Shown here: piece after piece, positions 14,102 through 25,385 of the stretch
Numbering within the stretch: the stretch's first letter is position 1
Layout: each line of letters opens with the position of its first letter
Source of the DNA: Chionoecetes opilio
Taxonomy: Eukaryota; Arthropoda; Malacostraca; Decapoda; Majidae
Length of the DNA stretch: 64,000 nt
Direction: 5' to 3'
Assembly: GCA_016584305.1 (NCBI GenBank)
Contig: JACEEZ010019088.1
Span: 120,001 to 184,000 of the forward strand
Translations under genes and position numbers: made by a program
Notes under the pieces: model-generated
Seen by the model: only the letters and a program-made list of their open reading frames with translations
Databases searched by the model: none
Told to the model about the DNA's origin: nothing

Positions 14102-14597
14102 GTTAGCAGAACGTTGTCTTTGTGTTCTGATGCTGCATCTGTATTACATGTATGAACAGGAAATCATTGACCGAACAGAAGTCATAGTGATAAGTTGCCA
14201 TATCTGCTTAACAGTGAAATTGAGGATAAGAGGTTATTAGCATTCGGTAGTGAAACATGTAACAAATCTTGATTATAACAATGTAAGCCAGATAAATACT
14301 TGTTGCATATTGTAATTGATGTTTAATATAATAGAGAGACAAGGTTACAACCAAATTGACAGCTTCAAAGATAAGGTATAATGAAATAGCATTCAGCGAT
14401 GGGACAGTACAAGCTTGACTCAATCATGTACGTAAGTAAAAACACACATTCATACTTGCAGGATGGATTGTCTTTGCTTCTGCTGGGACTACAGGGTCAC
14501 AGTTTCTTGACTCAAGACTGTAACTACATTAATATACTTGTAATTGTAAGCACACTGATACATTAAATAGATGACACCTTCCTTTTCTTCGCTTCAG

Positions 14598-14784
14598 AAA
14601 GATGAACTCCTAGACATTTCTCTCCGGCGTGCCCAGCAAGCTCCGGCCTGCATCGTGGCGCCAGACTGCTTCGGCTTCCTGTACAAGTTGGGGGCGAGGT
14701 GGCACCAATGGAAGAGACGCTACTGTGTCCTCAAAGACGCCTCGCTTTTCCTGTACCACGAAGCAGAGTCCCAACAGGCCATAG
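14598..14784 (+). CDS. exon 4 of the PDZ-PH-PH gene: start of PH2
   Basis: Acceptor ttcttcgcttcag, donor GTACGC at 14785. It enters in phase 0 and leaves in phase 1. It encodes a short linker (KDELLDISLRRAQQAPA) and the first strands of a second PH domain: CFGFLYKLGARWHQWKRRYC, then VLKDASLFLYHE. The basic WKRRYCVLKD motif is typical of PH beta1-beta2. Confidence 0.88.
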
Positions 14785-14889
14785 GTACGCTGCTTATTTG
14801 TATTTTCTTCTCTTAGTAAACGTGAACTTCTGGTCAATTTTTATTTTATCTTTTGCAACAAGCCATTTCCTGCATGTGCAATGGACGGA

Positions 14890-15640
14890 AACTTGAGGGG
14901 GAATGCTAACAAAAGTAAGGTGATGCTTTTTGAAAAGAGTAGAAGTTAAGTGGTAGATTTTGAGATCTCATATAGATAAAGAGTTGAGTGTCCAAAGGAA
15001 TGTGAAATTTGGCTCAATAGGAAAAAATTGGAAGAGATTCAGGAATTTAAATATCTCGGTTCGATTATGTGCAAGCATGGAAGGTGAGAGGAGAGAAAGA
15101 GCGCTGCAAGGGAGGAAAGTGATGAGATCCCTGGGTCATAGGATGAATAGAAGGACTGAGAGATGATTGAACCAACAATCACAATGCAAGTGAGACTTGG
15201 GTGTGAAATGAAAGACAAGGTCAAGGATCCAGGACCCAGGCAGGTGAAAGGAGGTATTTGAGAAGTGCTTGTAGTGTGGGAAGAATGTATGGTGAAAGTA
15301 ATGGAAGTGTGTGTAACAGGTTTGGTGTGTCAAGTTAAGGTCAGGGGATGAAATGTGGAGTGGTGGAAGGGGTGAAACGCAGCACTCTGAGGTGGTCTTT
15401 TGGAGAGAATGGCAGAAAGCGAGATGACTAAGAGAGTATATATGAGTGTAGTAGATGTGGTGGAGAGTAGAGGACGACCCTCAGGGAAATAGGACAGAGT
15501 GCTGGAGTGTGTGAGGGACAGGGCCGAGAGAAGAATGAGAGAGTAGAGTATGCAAGGAGGGAATGCAAGGACTGGAATGGCTGGAGACTTTTGTCAGGGT
15601 CATCCCCTAGGAGGAGTTCTTAGGAACAGACTTCAGAGAT
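14890..15640 (+). mobile_element. degraded LINE reverse-transcriptase 3' fragment
   Basis: Within the intron, a decayed non-LTR retrotransposon reads in the sense direction through several frames. EFKYLGSIMCKHG (15043-15081) is the RT motif after the catalytic palm. It is followed in another frame by RALQGRKVMRSLG, then near the end LERMAESEMTKRVY (about 15404-15445) and the terminal GHPLGGVLRN-like stretch (about 15597-15627). Frameshifts and stops throughout show it is dead. Clade assignment (CR1/RTE-like) is from memory of similar crustacean elements. Confidence 0.7.
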
Positions 15641-16192
15641 AGATATATAGATGCAAGGTAACATTAAAAAAAAATATTGAGCTAAAAAATGTATGCAAGT
15701 GGTCCCAAAATTGTTAATGATTTAGTTTTTTTTAGTTTTAATGGGAAATTATTAGGCATCCACCTTACAGTCCTGATTTGGCTCCTGACTTTTTATTTTG
15801 TTTCCAAATTTTAAAATCATTAATAATCTTTTAAGAGCACTGAGCAATAAGGGCACTTTTTTCTTACGTTGATGTCAAAAAGACTACATAGACAACTAAG
15901 ACAAGGTAAAGTTCCAGGAGCCTCAGTTATCTTATTTAGGGTGGTATCATCACTTACCAATGTCTGGAGCTTGATAGAGCTAAGCTTGAGAAATGGTCTA
16001 ATTGCTCACTGTTATATTTTATACCGAAAAATGGTATCATTTTTTTTAAGTATTCAACGTTTCAGTACGCGCAGACTACTATTTCACCACTCAAGATATT
16101 GTTCATCCATCACTGACACACTATTGATTGAGTCTTAGGTTGTATTCCTGCTTGTCGCTGCTGTGTGCCCCAAGTCCTCCTCTCCTCCCCAG
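15641..16192. other. intron sequence
   Basis: AT-rich intron between the LINE fragment and the exon at 16193. No element is recognised. It ends in a long pyrimidine tract (cctcctctcctcccc) and AG. Confidence 0.5.
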
Positions 16193-16328
16193 GGGTGGTG
16201 CACCTCCACGGCTACCGGGTCCAGAGCACCAGCATAGGCGGCAAGAAACACGCCTTCGAACTGTTACCTCCAGAACCCAGATTTAGGCACTTCTATTTCT
16301 ACTCGGAGTCAGACAGCGACAAGAAGAG
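16193..16328 (+). CDS. exon 5 of the PDZ-PH-PH gene: middle of PH2
   Basis: Enters in phase 1 and leaves in phase 2 at a GTAAGT donor (16329). It encodes [39 protein letters not shown] and DSDKK, i.e. the central and later strands of the second PH domain. Both split codons (Gly upstream, Arg downstream) are restored by the adjacent exons. Confidence 0.88.
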
Positions 16329-17596
16329 GTAAGTTGTGTGCTGTATATTGATGTATTTCTGTTGGTAGAAATTTTGATAAATTTAAAGGAATTTGTGAAA
16401 ACTTATAAATAGTTTCCATGAAACTTAAATAACTAGAAACTTAAAGTAAATACATTTTTTTCAATTTCTTTCGTGGGTAAGAAAAGAAGTCATTGACCTT
16501 GCTTCCCTAGAATTGTTAGCAGTTTGACGTGGAATTGTTTACAAATGACAGAAACTGAAAGAGCTTGATTATCTTTCAACTTGGTTTAGACCACTGCAAA
16601 CATGAAAGTATGAAAGGAGAGATACTTCAGAATATTTTGGAAGAGAGGAGAGACATGGAATCTTCTAAGTTTATGATTTAAGAGAAGCAAGTGTCGGCAT
16701 AAAGGAAAATAAAGTCATCATTGTTTTTAAGCAAGATCCCATGATGTCATTGTAACATTAGTCAGTCGTTCCCCTATCCTTCTTGTCCATGATGAACTCA
16801 CTGCAGATCCACTAGGGCTAACGAATGAATTAAGCTCCTGCTTTAGCCATGGCATCAAGTGGCTCCCACCTCTCTTCCCAGTTTACTGTCATCAAAACAG
16901 TCAGGGAATGTATTCCTTTCACCTTCTCACTGTCTGCCAGCTTTACAATGCTCCCTTTTCCTCCTCCAAACTCCTCTCATCTCTAAAAGTCTTGCCGTGA
17001 CTCCCATGAAGGTCCTGATGGGATCCATTACTAATACTACGACACTTACCACCTTCCTCCATGGCCTTCCTATTAGCTCCGGCGTGCCATCGGCCTTACC
17101 TCACGTTATCGTGCACTCGTTATCTCATGTCATGCTCTCCCCCAACCCTCTGTCCGTCCTTCAGTTTTCTTTTCCTGTTCTCCTCCCTATCCTGAAATCC
17201 TTGCCTTCCAACTATCCTTGGTAAATCCGTTTCTCCCATCACAATTTAATCTTCCTCCAACAGATGGAGTTCTTCTCCATCATGATGGAGATGGAGTCCT
17301 TCATGGAATCTGGCCGTCCTGTTGTAACGTGTTGCTCCTGTCCCTCTCCTCCACTGTGCCCTCCCCCTTTTCCTCCCCCTTCGCTTTCTTTCTTTTCCCA
17401 TATGACCTTTGATTTCAGGCACATCCCAATACTTGTTTGACATTTCAATTAATCTCTTTTATTATAATATGCATTACAATAATAGTATTACACTTGAAGC
17501 ATTATCAAGAGGCTTTAGGACTTGTCTGCCCAAAGAACTGCTGCCTATACAAGATTTGGTTCCGATGGCTGATATTTAGGAAAATGCAAAGGATAA
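16329..17596. other. intron sequence
   Basis: Last intron, left part. A long open frame (16859-17224) is Pro/Leu/Ser-rich from CT-rich DNA, has no start context or recognisable domain, and was not called. Nothing else is recognisable. Confidence 0.45.
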
Positions 17597-17638
17597 AATT
17601 CCACACCCTCTCGCCAGTTGGCGAGAGGGTGTGGAATT
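17597..17638. repeat. 42-bp perfect hairpin
   Basis: Two 20-base arms, aattccacaccctctcgcca and its exact complement, are separated by only GT. This is a potential cruciform in the last intron, about 120 bp from the MITE at 17760. It may be a very young palindromic insertion, since no arm mismatch is seen. Confidence 0.9.
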
Positions 17639-17759
17639 CACAGGCTTAAGTGACTGTAAGCAAAATGAGGAAATTATAAACATTCAGACATTGCCAGTCA
17701 AGGAATAGTGTTTGGCCTGTGCAGTGTGCTAGAGTGATAGTTGCAGCCTCATGTATTAT

Positions 17760-18065
17760 CAGGCCTGAAAGTGTACAATTTATCTTACCAGCCACTGGCG
17801 AGTAGTTAAACAAATTTACCAGCCAATAAGATACTTGTATACTCACTAGATACGTGGTGTGAGGATGAGGCTGTGTAAGGGGGGTGGCGCACTTTGGAGC
17901 CACGTGAGAGGTGCGAGGGTGCCTCGTGAAGGGCTGTCTCACTCGCCACTGACGAGTAGAATTTTTTTTTTACACTAGCCACTGGCGAGTGAGAAATAAT
18001 TTTTACTTGTCCTGTAATTTGTTTACTCGCCATGGTGAGTAAAATACTCGCAACTTTCAGGCCTG
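17760..18065. mobile_element. 306-bp MITE with CAGGCCTGAAAGT ends
   Basis: Inverted ends CAGGCCTGAAAGT (17760-17772) and ACTTTCAGGCCTG (18053-18065). The interior has four variants of a palindromic motif, (ct)cgccactggcgagt, near 17792, 17943, 17976 and 18027, resembling subterminal repeats of hAT elements. No target duplication was confirmed and there is no coding capacity. It is in the last intron of the PDZ-PH-PH gene. Confidence 0.65.
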
Positions 18066-18354
18066 ATTAAGCATTATGATGAGTTCAAAAGAAGTGCGTT
18101 GATGTAATGGCAGTCTGGGTTGTGAAACTGCTTTGTACCCTGTGTGTGTGTCATGTGAGGCAGACAATAGAGCTTAGAGTGATAAGTGTTGCTGTTGAAG
18201 ATTAAGCCTTGCAACACACTGATGCACACACTCCTATCGCGTGGACATGGTTAGTGCAGGAGGTAGAGAGTTCTGAAGTGGGTGGAAGAAGTAATAATGA
18301 ATAACTAATCTGATTTCTACAATACTAGCAACCGCCAGACATTTCTCTTTCCAG

Positions 18355-18406
18355 GTGGTTGGCCGCCCTGGAATACTCCATAGACAGATGGATCAAAGTT
18401 GGCTGA
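18355..18406 (+). CDS. terminal exon of the PDZ-PH-PH gene
   Basis: Acceptor atttctctttccag. The exon completes the split Arg codon and encodes WLAALEYSIDRWIKVG followed by TGA (18404-18406). This is the PH C-terminal helix with its conserved tryptophan near the start. The protein ends 11 residues after the PH core, so there is no domain after PH2. The six exons together give about 326 residues in uninterrupted phase. Confidence 0.88.
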
Positions 18407-18850
18407 TCCAAACTTCAAAGGCTCTGTGTTTTATCAGACTTGTGCAAATGGCATGTGATGAAGGCACTGCAATTACTCAGTGCCAAGGTTTCTCATAGGT
18501 GGTGTACATTACTTAAAGAGGTTGCTTGGAATTCAGGTATTTTTGTATTTTTAAATGTGGTCAGATATGTGTAGGCTAAGCCAATCAAAGATCTATTTCA
18601 GAACATTGCTTGTCCCAAATACTAGGTAAGGGATTTCCTGCAACAATCAAATACCTAATGAAATGAAAGAAAAAAAAGTTTATATGAATATATTTTAGAC
18701 AAATGTTTCCAGTCTTGTCACATCATCAATCAGCAATACAGAACTTAGTCATTATACAGTCGCGTAAATAGAAAAACTGCGTTCATATATGTAAATATTT
18801 ATGTATATTATTTCAAATAATAAAGCTTGGTACATTTTTCTCAACAGAGC
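18407..18850 (+). other. 3' UTR of the PDZ-PH-PH gene
   Basis: AT-rich sequence after the stop, with an AATAAA polyadenylation signal at 18819-18824. Cleavage would be expected 10-30 bp later. The extent is inferred from the signal only. Confidence 0.6.
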
Positions 18851-19149
18851 TGTATGTACTGACAGTTTGTATCAGGTTATTAGAGCATACCAAGTCTAGA
18901 ATACTGCCATAGGTTTAATGCTAGAACTTCTACTCACAAATTTCTAAATATGGTTTTCTTTTATAAAAGTGCCAAAATGAAATATATTGGGAGGCTTAAG
19001 CTTTGATCTGTAAAGAATGATCACATGCTGAGAAAGTTTGCAAAAGTGTCATGAATCAGGGTGTGCAAAGGGTAATAATTGCACTGGTGATGGCTTTAAT
19101 GATAGTTAACAGGAATTTGTAAAGAAAAGCCTAAAGATCAATTATATAG

Positions 19150-19819
19150 TACAGAAGAACTCCTTTAACTCAGACACCGCATTCCCCAGACAAATTATCT
19201 GGACGGACAAATTTCATTAAACTTGGACATCTTAGTAATATGCAACCTCGAGTGCGACTCAGACCACCAGGACCAGCGTGGCATTTAACATCTCGTGAGA
19301 CTTTTATGGCATTTGGCTTTCATCCAACAAAATTTCAGTCTTTAAGATCCCTTGAACTTTGTCCATTTAAAGACATCATGCCCCACATAGTACATGGTAC
19401 ACTTTTTCCCTGAAAATGCTTCTATTATGGAAAGAAAATATGGAACACATTATTTTATCATTTTTAACTCATCAGGTGACACACAAGCCACGTGTGGGTG
19501 GTGTCACACGCTCTCTCAGTGTTCCATGTTTCTCCTGGGAGAGCCACTCGTCGAGTCCCCCATCCTCTTGATTTCTATTACCACTAATTTTTCTTCCCAA
19601 AAACACTGACCATATTGTTCTGAGAGTTGCCCAGACCACACACGAGTTAGGTGAAAGCAACATGAGGAAGCAATATACGGCCACCCTGCCGTGTCAAGGC
19701 AACGCCAGGTTGTTAGCGGCGCCACTTTTCCATCACATCCCCGCACATTATAAATATATTTGCAATAACTCGGACAGCCTCACTTCCCATATAGTCCGAG
19801 TTAGAGGAGTTCTACTGTA
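19150..19819. mobile_element. 670-bp pogo-like MITE with TA flanks
   Basis: Left end TA + cagaagaactcctttaact, right end agttagaggagttctactg + TA (TA at 19150-19151 and 19818-19819). The inverted ends match over about 24 bp with three or four differences. The CAGNAGAACTC... end and the TA duplication are typical of pogo/Tigger-type Tc1-mariner derivatives. No transposase frame was recognised. Confidence 0.7.
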
Positions 19820-21103
19820 GTCACTTTGAACAAAAACTAGTTTTGTCATTGGCCCAGAAAACATTGACATTGATAGATTTTCATATCATAATACGCACAT
19901 ACTAGATTTTGGAGTGGTGTCAATAGATGAAATTTTATACACACAAATAATTTCCTTTATGATCTCTGAAATCTTAAAAGGCTCAACTTAATGTCCTTGT
20001 CCCTTGCAAGGTGTCACTGCCTCCACTGTTTCTTCACCTGTTACCGGTGTGCTCGTATTTCTAACATTGTACGCTGCCAGCTTGTTCATGAACACTTCAC
20101 ACAAAATTCATCATATGTAACATTAATACCATTGATGGGTTTTGAAACTCTTCAGTTTTTTCCAAGGTTAGGGGAGAATTTTTCCAAGGTCAGTGAAGAC
20201 TCCACAATGCTGCAACTCTTGGAACATTGTGTACGTTGGGGAATGTAAATAACATTACTGCAGGGGAGAAGAGTGGATGCAAATGTTCATAAAGCAAACT
20301 CTATTCAATTCACACAAAAATTACTTTATTGAAATTCAGCGTTATAATAATTCATTAACGCGACTATAAAGCTATTATGCCATTGCCACAGGTATTTAAA
20401 ACTGTAATCATGTAATGCATTTCCATTGTTTTTCTTAATATGTGGAATGAATATTTTAATCGTCATTCATGAAAATCCAGTTTCTCTCGCTTTAAAAGTT
20501 TTTTTTTCTGAATGACTCTTGGTGCTGTAATTCCTCAGAAAAAGTAATATAATTACTTTGAGTCTTCAAATGCAGAACATTAATTTATATTTAAATGTGC
20601 TCAAATGGCACATCTTTCAGTAATGAGTAGCCACGATGTGACAAGTGTGCTGTATAATTAGAGCTTGCTGGGCCTGTTTTTCTGCTGCCATTCTCTTCTG
20701 AAGAGGAATGTTGGTGACAAATTTGTGAACTTTTGTGACTTAATTTAATATCTTAAGCTTCAGGATTGGGAATCTGCTGTTCAGTGAACGTAAACAGCCA
20801 ACAATGTAGACAGCATGGGGGGGGTGTAACACTTAGCCTTCCACAACCTACACAAGGTGAATGAGATGTCAATGGTTGTCAGTAAGTATTTTGACCTTGC
20901 TATTAGATCTGGCACAGGGAAGGTCAGTGTCGGTGCACATCTAGAGCTCTGCACCGAAGGTTGTGCATGTCACCCAGAGTAATGACGGACTGATGGAGGT
21001 TGTAGTACCTGCATTAATTCATTTTGGAAATTGTCATGTTGACTTTATTGACTGTTAATTAGTTTTAATAAACAAAGAGAAGTCCTCATAAGTGACTTAA
21101 CAT
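19820..21103. other. no gene recognised
   Basis: AT-rich intergenic DNA with a few T and G homopolymers (for example gggggggg at about 20818). An 85-codon open frame (19991-20248) shows no domain or splice context and was not called. Confidence 0.45.
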
Positions 21104-21453
21104 GGTGCAATCAAAAGGTTCAGAGACCACACCTATACAAGCACACTAATGTACCTGATTTGAATTTAGCTGCTGGATTTGGCTCCCTGTGACTCCTTCC
21201 TCTTCCCCAAGATGAAGTTCAAGCTGAAGAGTCGCTGCTTTGACACCGTGGTTGAGATCCGGCGCGAAGCACAGATGGTGCTCGACACACTTAAAGAATG
21301 GGAGTTCCAGTGAGCATTGCATTCAGGGCAGCAGCACTGGGAGCCGAGTGTTGCTGCACAAGGTGACTCCTCTGAAGGGGGTGGTGGCCTAATTAGAATC
21401 AGGTACGTTGTCTGCTTTTTATGGGTGTAGTCTCGGAACCTTTTGATCGCGCC
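21104..21453 (+). mobile_element. mariner-like element remnant, 350 bp, with 34-bp inverted ends
   Basis: The inverted ends at 21104-21137 and 21420-21453 match in 29 of 34 positions (core atcaaaaggttc). Between them is only the 3' end of a mariner-type transposase. The element has lost everything upstream of the last catalytic block. The right end overlaps the coding end, as in compact mariner elements with short 3' UTRs. Confidence 0.82.
21173..21313 (+). pseudogene. mariner transposase C-terminal fragment
   Basis: The frame LDLAPCDSFLFPKMKFKLKS, then RCFDTVVEIRREAQ ... WEFQ, then TGA, is the classic mariner C-terminal block around the last catalytic aspartate (the PDLAPCD motif, here LDLAPCD). 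After the stop, the downstream frame still reads VAAQGDSSEGG and YVVCFLWV-like residues seen at mariner C termini. A premature stop and at least one frame change have therefore broken it. The N-terminal DNA-binding region and the first two catalytic acidic residues are absent. Confidence 0.85.
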
Positions 21454-22044
21454 GCGTACGACTCACTATTCCGTAAAAGTAATTAAATCAAATAGTAGAA
21501 AAAAATGCCCATCTTTAAAAGCAGCAACTTGTGGTCCTGATGTCACCTATCTCCCTGACTTGCTGTAGTGAGCAGCGGCCAGGCAGATGTTTTTTATTCA
21601 TGATAATAGGCAGAATGGGGTATGGCAATACATAATAATTGTGATAGTTCATCAAATATCATATTTTTGTATACAGGTATTTAAATACACTAATACCAAT
21701 GCAAACAACGTGAGGTAAATTGCAACAGATCCTGCTCTCATAAAATATCATTTTTTCATTTATTGTACTGTCCTATTGTTTAATTTCATTACCAGAGACT
21801 TGTTCAGAATCTTGTAGTTTTGTTGTGTGTGTTCTGCTGTGGTCAAGGCCGACATTCAAATAATGCTGTCATCATGAATGAGAGGGAAGCTGCAACCATT
21901 CTTTTTAATACAGCGGCTTAACCCCATTTTCATAAGAGCAACTCATTAACTATGAGTCCATTCACTTGCATCACTTTACCAAAGGTATGAGGCTTCTATA
22001 CAATCAAAAGATATCCTTATAGTATTCATTTAACCTATGTTTTA
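21454..22044. other. no gene recognised
   Basis: AT-rich intergenic DNA between the mariner remnant and the TTAA MITE. Nothing is recognisable. Confidence 0.45.
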
Positions 22045-22742
22045 TTAACCCTTTCACGCACGGTGACGCGATCGCGTCAAAACGGGCCCGTCTGCAATCT
22101 GAGCTTTTGAAGCGAATTACGTCTAAAAAGTTTAAAATTCGCCAAAAATAAAGTATTTATCAGAATTGCGTCTAAATTTTCTGCGTCAAAGATCCAACCT
22201 AGACCTATAAAATAAACTAATTGTCAACTCTTGTGTGAGTGGATGTGAAATGATAAGGGTATGTGTGTCAGTTTCCACTCAGCAGGCAGCCTGTGCGCGC
22301 GGATTGTCGTCCCTTTAAAACGTGTCCCGAGCTGGCCATACTGGCCATATGAAAGTTATAATGGTAGTGTTGGAATCCTCATAAAAATCCACTTTTATTG
22401 GCATATAAACCATAAAAAGTTGACTCAGGAAGTTTCGAGCTACGAAGTGGTGAACGTAAGTATTTCTTATTTCTCTACTCAATATTTTTTCGGAGTCGGT
22501 AAATTCAGCTATTTATTTGCATTTCTTGTTATTTTTTTCTTTCATAAGGCAGAATAATCTCTTGCAAAACCAATGATATATAATAATGCCAGGAAAAAAG
22601 AATACACGTTGGTGAAATTGATAACATAAAAAAATAATTCGCCGCACAGTCAGGCCATTTCGCGGGTCCCCTTAGGGAGCATAAGACGGATGTTGCAGTG
22701 GACGGAAAAACTTATTAAACTTTTCGTGCGTGAAAGGGTTAA
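22045..22742. mobile_element. piggyBac-like MITE with TTAA target sites
   Basis: TTAA (22045-22048) + ccctttcacgcacgg at the left; cgtgcgtgaaaggg + TTAA (22739-22742) at the right. The ends are inverted repeats of at least 13 bp and the TTAA duplication is exact. CCC at the terminus plus TTAA fits piggyBac. The interior is 690 bp with no transposase. The segment near the left end is CpG-rich (gacgcgatcgcgtc). Confidence 0.78.
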
Positions 22743-23264
22743 ACTGTCATTCAGATGAAGAAAATGACATGGTTTCAGCAACATCAGACCACTAAGTTAT
22801 GAGTGAAATGTAAAATATGTTGCAATTCCATTGGTACCCTAAGCATGGTAGCATTTCAGCAGGAGTAGACAACCAGAGACCTGCCACCATGGTGAAGTAC
22901 TGGTGGGAGGGGAGGGGGTGTGGCAGACTTGTCATGTCCACTCCAGTGTCCTCTGACCGTATCTCTTAGTGTCTCAATTTCACAAAAGAGCAGCTGCAGC
23001 CTGCCCTCTTAACTACACTCTCTTCACTCAGAATTATTTAAAAAACTAAAGCCATGTCAACCAAAGCCAAATCCAACTTGAAGCCATATGAAACAATTGT
23101 AAGACCATGGATTCTTTTTCTTCACCTATCTAAAACAATCAAGGAATAGAAAACGCCTCAGTCAGGGAAACTAAAGGGTGTGGCTTAGCTTACCAAACCA
23201 AGTATGTAGCACCAGTCACTGTTTACTTCCCATCCTAACTACACAGTCTGGTTGTGTTTGTGAT
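22743..23264. other. no gene recognised
   Basis: Intergenic DNA with no recognisable gene or repeat end. Confidence 0.4.
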
Positions 23265-23684
23265 TACAGTAATCGCTCACAATGAACCAATCGGGGGAAG
23301 GAGGTGACGTTATATCCGAGGGATCCGAACTTTTCGCATGTAGCAAACTTTGTTCTTTATACGAGGTGAAAGTTTATTTCCGACCATTTTTGTGTATGAC
23401 TAACTTTGTTCGTGGCGAGGGACGGGAGGACGCGAGCAGAGGTGTTTACTATCGGACGGACAAAGCCAGACTAATCGGTGAGCACTGCCCGCTTGGCTTT
23501 GTTTCCACTGCCGCCAACCGACCTGCGTGTACAATACGTACATGTTCGGCCGGCCCACCACCGAACCGAACCCTGCATTTACCGAACTTATTCGGTAAAT
23601 CCGTATACCGGACTGGCAAAAAAAAAGTTTGTTAAAAGCCGAAATTTGTTATATAGAGGTCTGTATAATTGAGGGTTTACTGTA
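23265..23684. mobile_element. pogo-like MITE, 420 bp, TA flanks
   Basis: TA + cagtaatcgctcacaat at the left and attgagggtttactg + TA at the right (TA at 23265 and 23683). The inverted ends are imperfect. The interior is relatively GC-rich, with open frames on the + strand (23282-23635) that have no recognisable domain. This could be an internally deleted transposon. Confidence 0.55.
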
Positions 23685-23953
23685 TTTCTCATTTATTTAA
23701 CCATTTTTTCTTTTTTTCCTATATTTTCACCCCCACGGGAAAATACCCTTGCACTAACGGACCACTTCTCCCTTTTAGTCTGTTGATGCGAGGTTGTCCG
23801 CACTATGCTCATCGATGGCGCCAGTGGCATGGCTTGCCCGTGACTAATTATCTCATCGACAGTGTTGACAGTTATGTAATCTGGTAAATAATCAAACAAT
23901 TTAATATAATTCTGCTCAAAGTGAATCACATAGTACACATACATAGTTTCAAC

Positions 23954-24204
23954 ACTGTACACTGGGGTCTCCATACACAACCATCCATTCCAGAGCCTTG
24001 TTCGTTAAACCAAATTGTTCGTTAGTTGTTTTTAGCTGAAAATATTTTGAAAAATATTATTACAGGCACTTACATGAATGCACAATCTGTCTGCGGTAGG
24101 TTGTTCAAATTTCAGCGTGTTATGCATATTTAATTGCTTTAAAAAACCTAGTTATTAATTTTGTTCGTAAAGCTATACATTCGTTTATAGAGACCCAGTG
24201 TTTA
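23954..24204. mobile_element. short inverted-repeat element, about 250 bp
   Basis: acactggggtctccata (about 23956) pairs with tatagagacc-cagtgtt (about 24186). The interior has paired motifs around ttcgttaaacc/gttcgtta. It lies between two pogo-like MITEs and probably belongs to the same class. Confidence 0.5.
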
Positions 24205-24238
24205 TAGATATACTGTGTACTGTCCAGTGTTATGCAGC

Positions 24239-24668
24239 TACAGGAGAACCTCGTTTATCCGGCACCCTCGGGGGGGGAGCGCATGCCGGATAACTCATTT
24301 TGCCGTTGTTTTGAGTTACTCTTATGGAATCGCCCAAAATCCCTTTTTTTTTTCCCATCACAAGGAACTGGCCAAGGGCACAACAAAAATGGGTAACACA
24401 AAGGCCGCTTAGTTGCCAGTCCCTATAAAGAAGACAGTCAGAGAATAAAATAAAAAAGTGGGGTGAGCCAATTTTGTTCGGGAGGTGTCTTGTTACTCTT
24501 CTTTTGAAAAGATGAGTCATAGGAAAGTGGAAAAACAGAAACAGGAAGAGAGTTCCAGAGTTTATCAGTGGGGAAAAAAAAAAAAAAAAAAAAAAGCCTG
24601 GGTCGATTAGTGCCGTTGTTTTGAGGCTGCCGTTGTTTTAAATGCCGGTTAAACGAGGTTCTCCTGTA
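24239..24668. mobile_element. pogo-like MITE, 426 bp, TA flanks
   Basis: TA + caggagaacctcgtttatcc (24241) and ggttaaacgaggttctcctg + TA (24667). The inverted ends are nearly perfect over 20 bp. The CAGNNGAACCTCG...CCGGNA ends are typical of pogo/Tigger miniature elements. The interior has an A22 run and a segment shared with the intron of the PDZ-PH-PH gene (about 10005-10040). Confidence 0.78.
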
Positions 24669-25385
24669 TATTCCAGCCATCACAAACTGAGCCAAGTTCT
24701 GAAATAATGCCTCCTAAGCATTCAGATAGTTCAAACACTACACCTTGTTTATTAAAGTGTTTTTGTAAAGGAGAGGCAGTCATAGATCCAAGATTTGCAA
24801 TATCTACAGCTTGTCTTCATCATGAGATACTTTAAAAATAATGACAAGATAATGGAAATTGCTGGTAGTGTGGCATGGTAATGATGTAAGCGTGAATAAC
24901 ATTTAACCTTTTAATGATAACGTCTTGCAATGTGTGCCTGAACATCTGTATGTACGAAGCTTGAGTACAGATCAAGTGAGTCGCGATGGAAATTTTTATC
25001 ATAACTTGAGTTCTCCGAGCTGAAGCCACAGGCACAGACACACACACATGACGTCCACTGTCTTGTGTTACCGAGTCCAACTGTTCAGGCTACGTCTTAT
25101 AGTCATGTGTAAGAGAGAAAAGGAGACGTTGCTACGAGTCTTGGTAGAAAACTAGAACCAGCAGGCACTCATGCCATTATCTAACACAATTTGTATTATA
25201 TGTTCCATTGACTAACTGATTTATTGATTCATTCATTCATGTAACTTAAATCAATTAATAATTATCGCTGTTGTTTACTTCACAGTAATCGCGGAATGTA
25301 TTTGGACCAAAGCCCCTTGCGGTGAAAAGGCACTGTTACCACATGAACTCGCGACTCTGCTGCAAGTGTTTGGGCTGCGTCACAT
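24669..25385. other. no gene recognised
   Basis: AT-rich intergenic DNA leading into the palindrome cluster. Confidence 0.4.

Noticed and set aside
16859..17412. Pro/Leu/Ser-rich frames in the last intron of the PDZ-PH-PH gene
   Set aside because: CT-rich DNA with no domain; the flanking exons splice cleanly across it.
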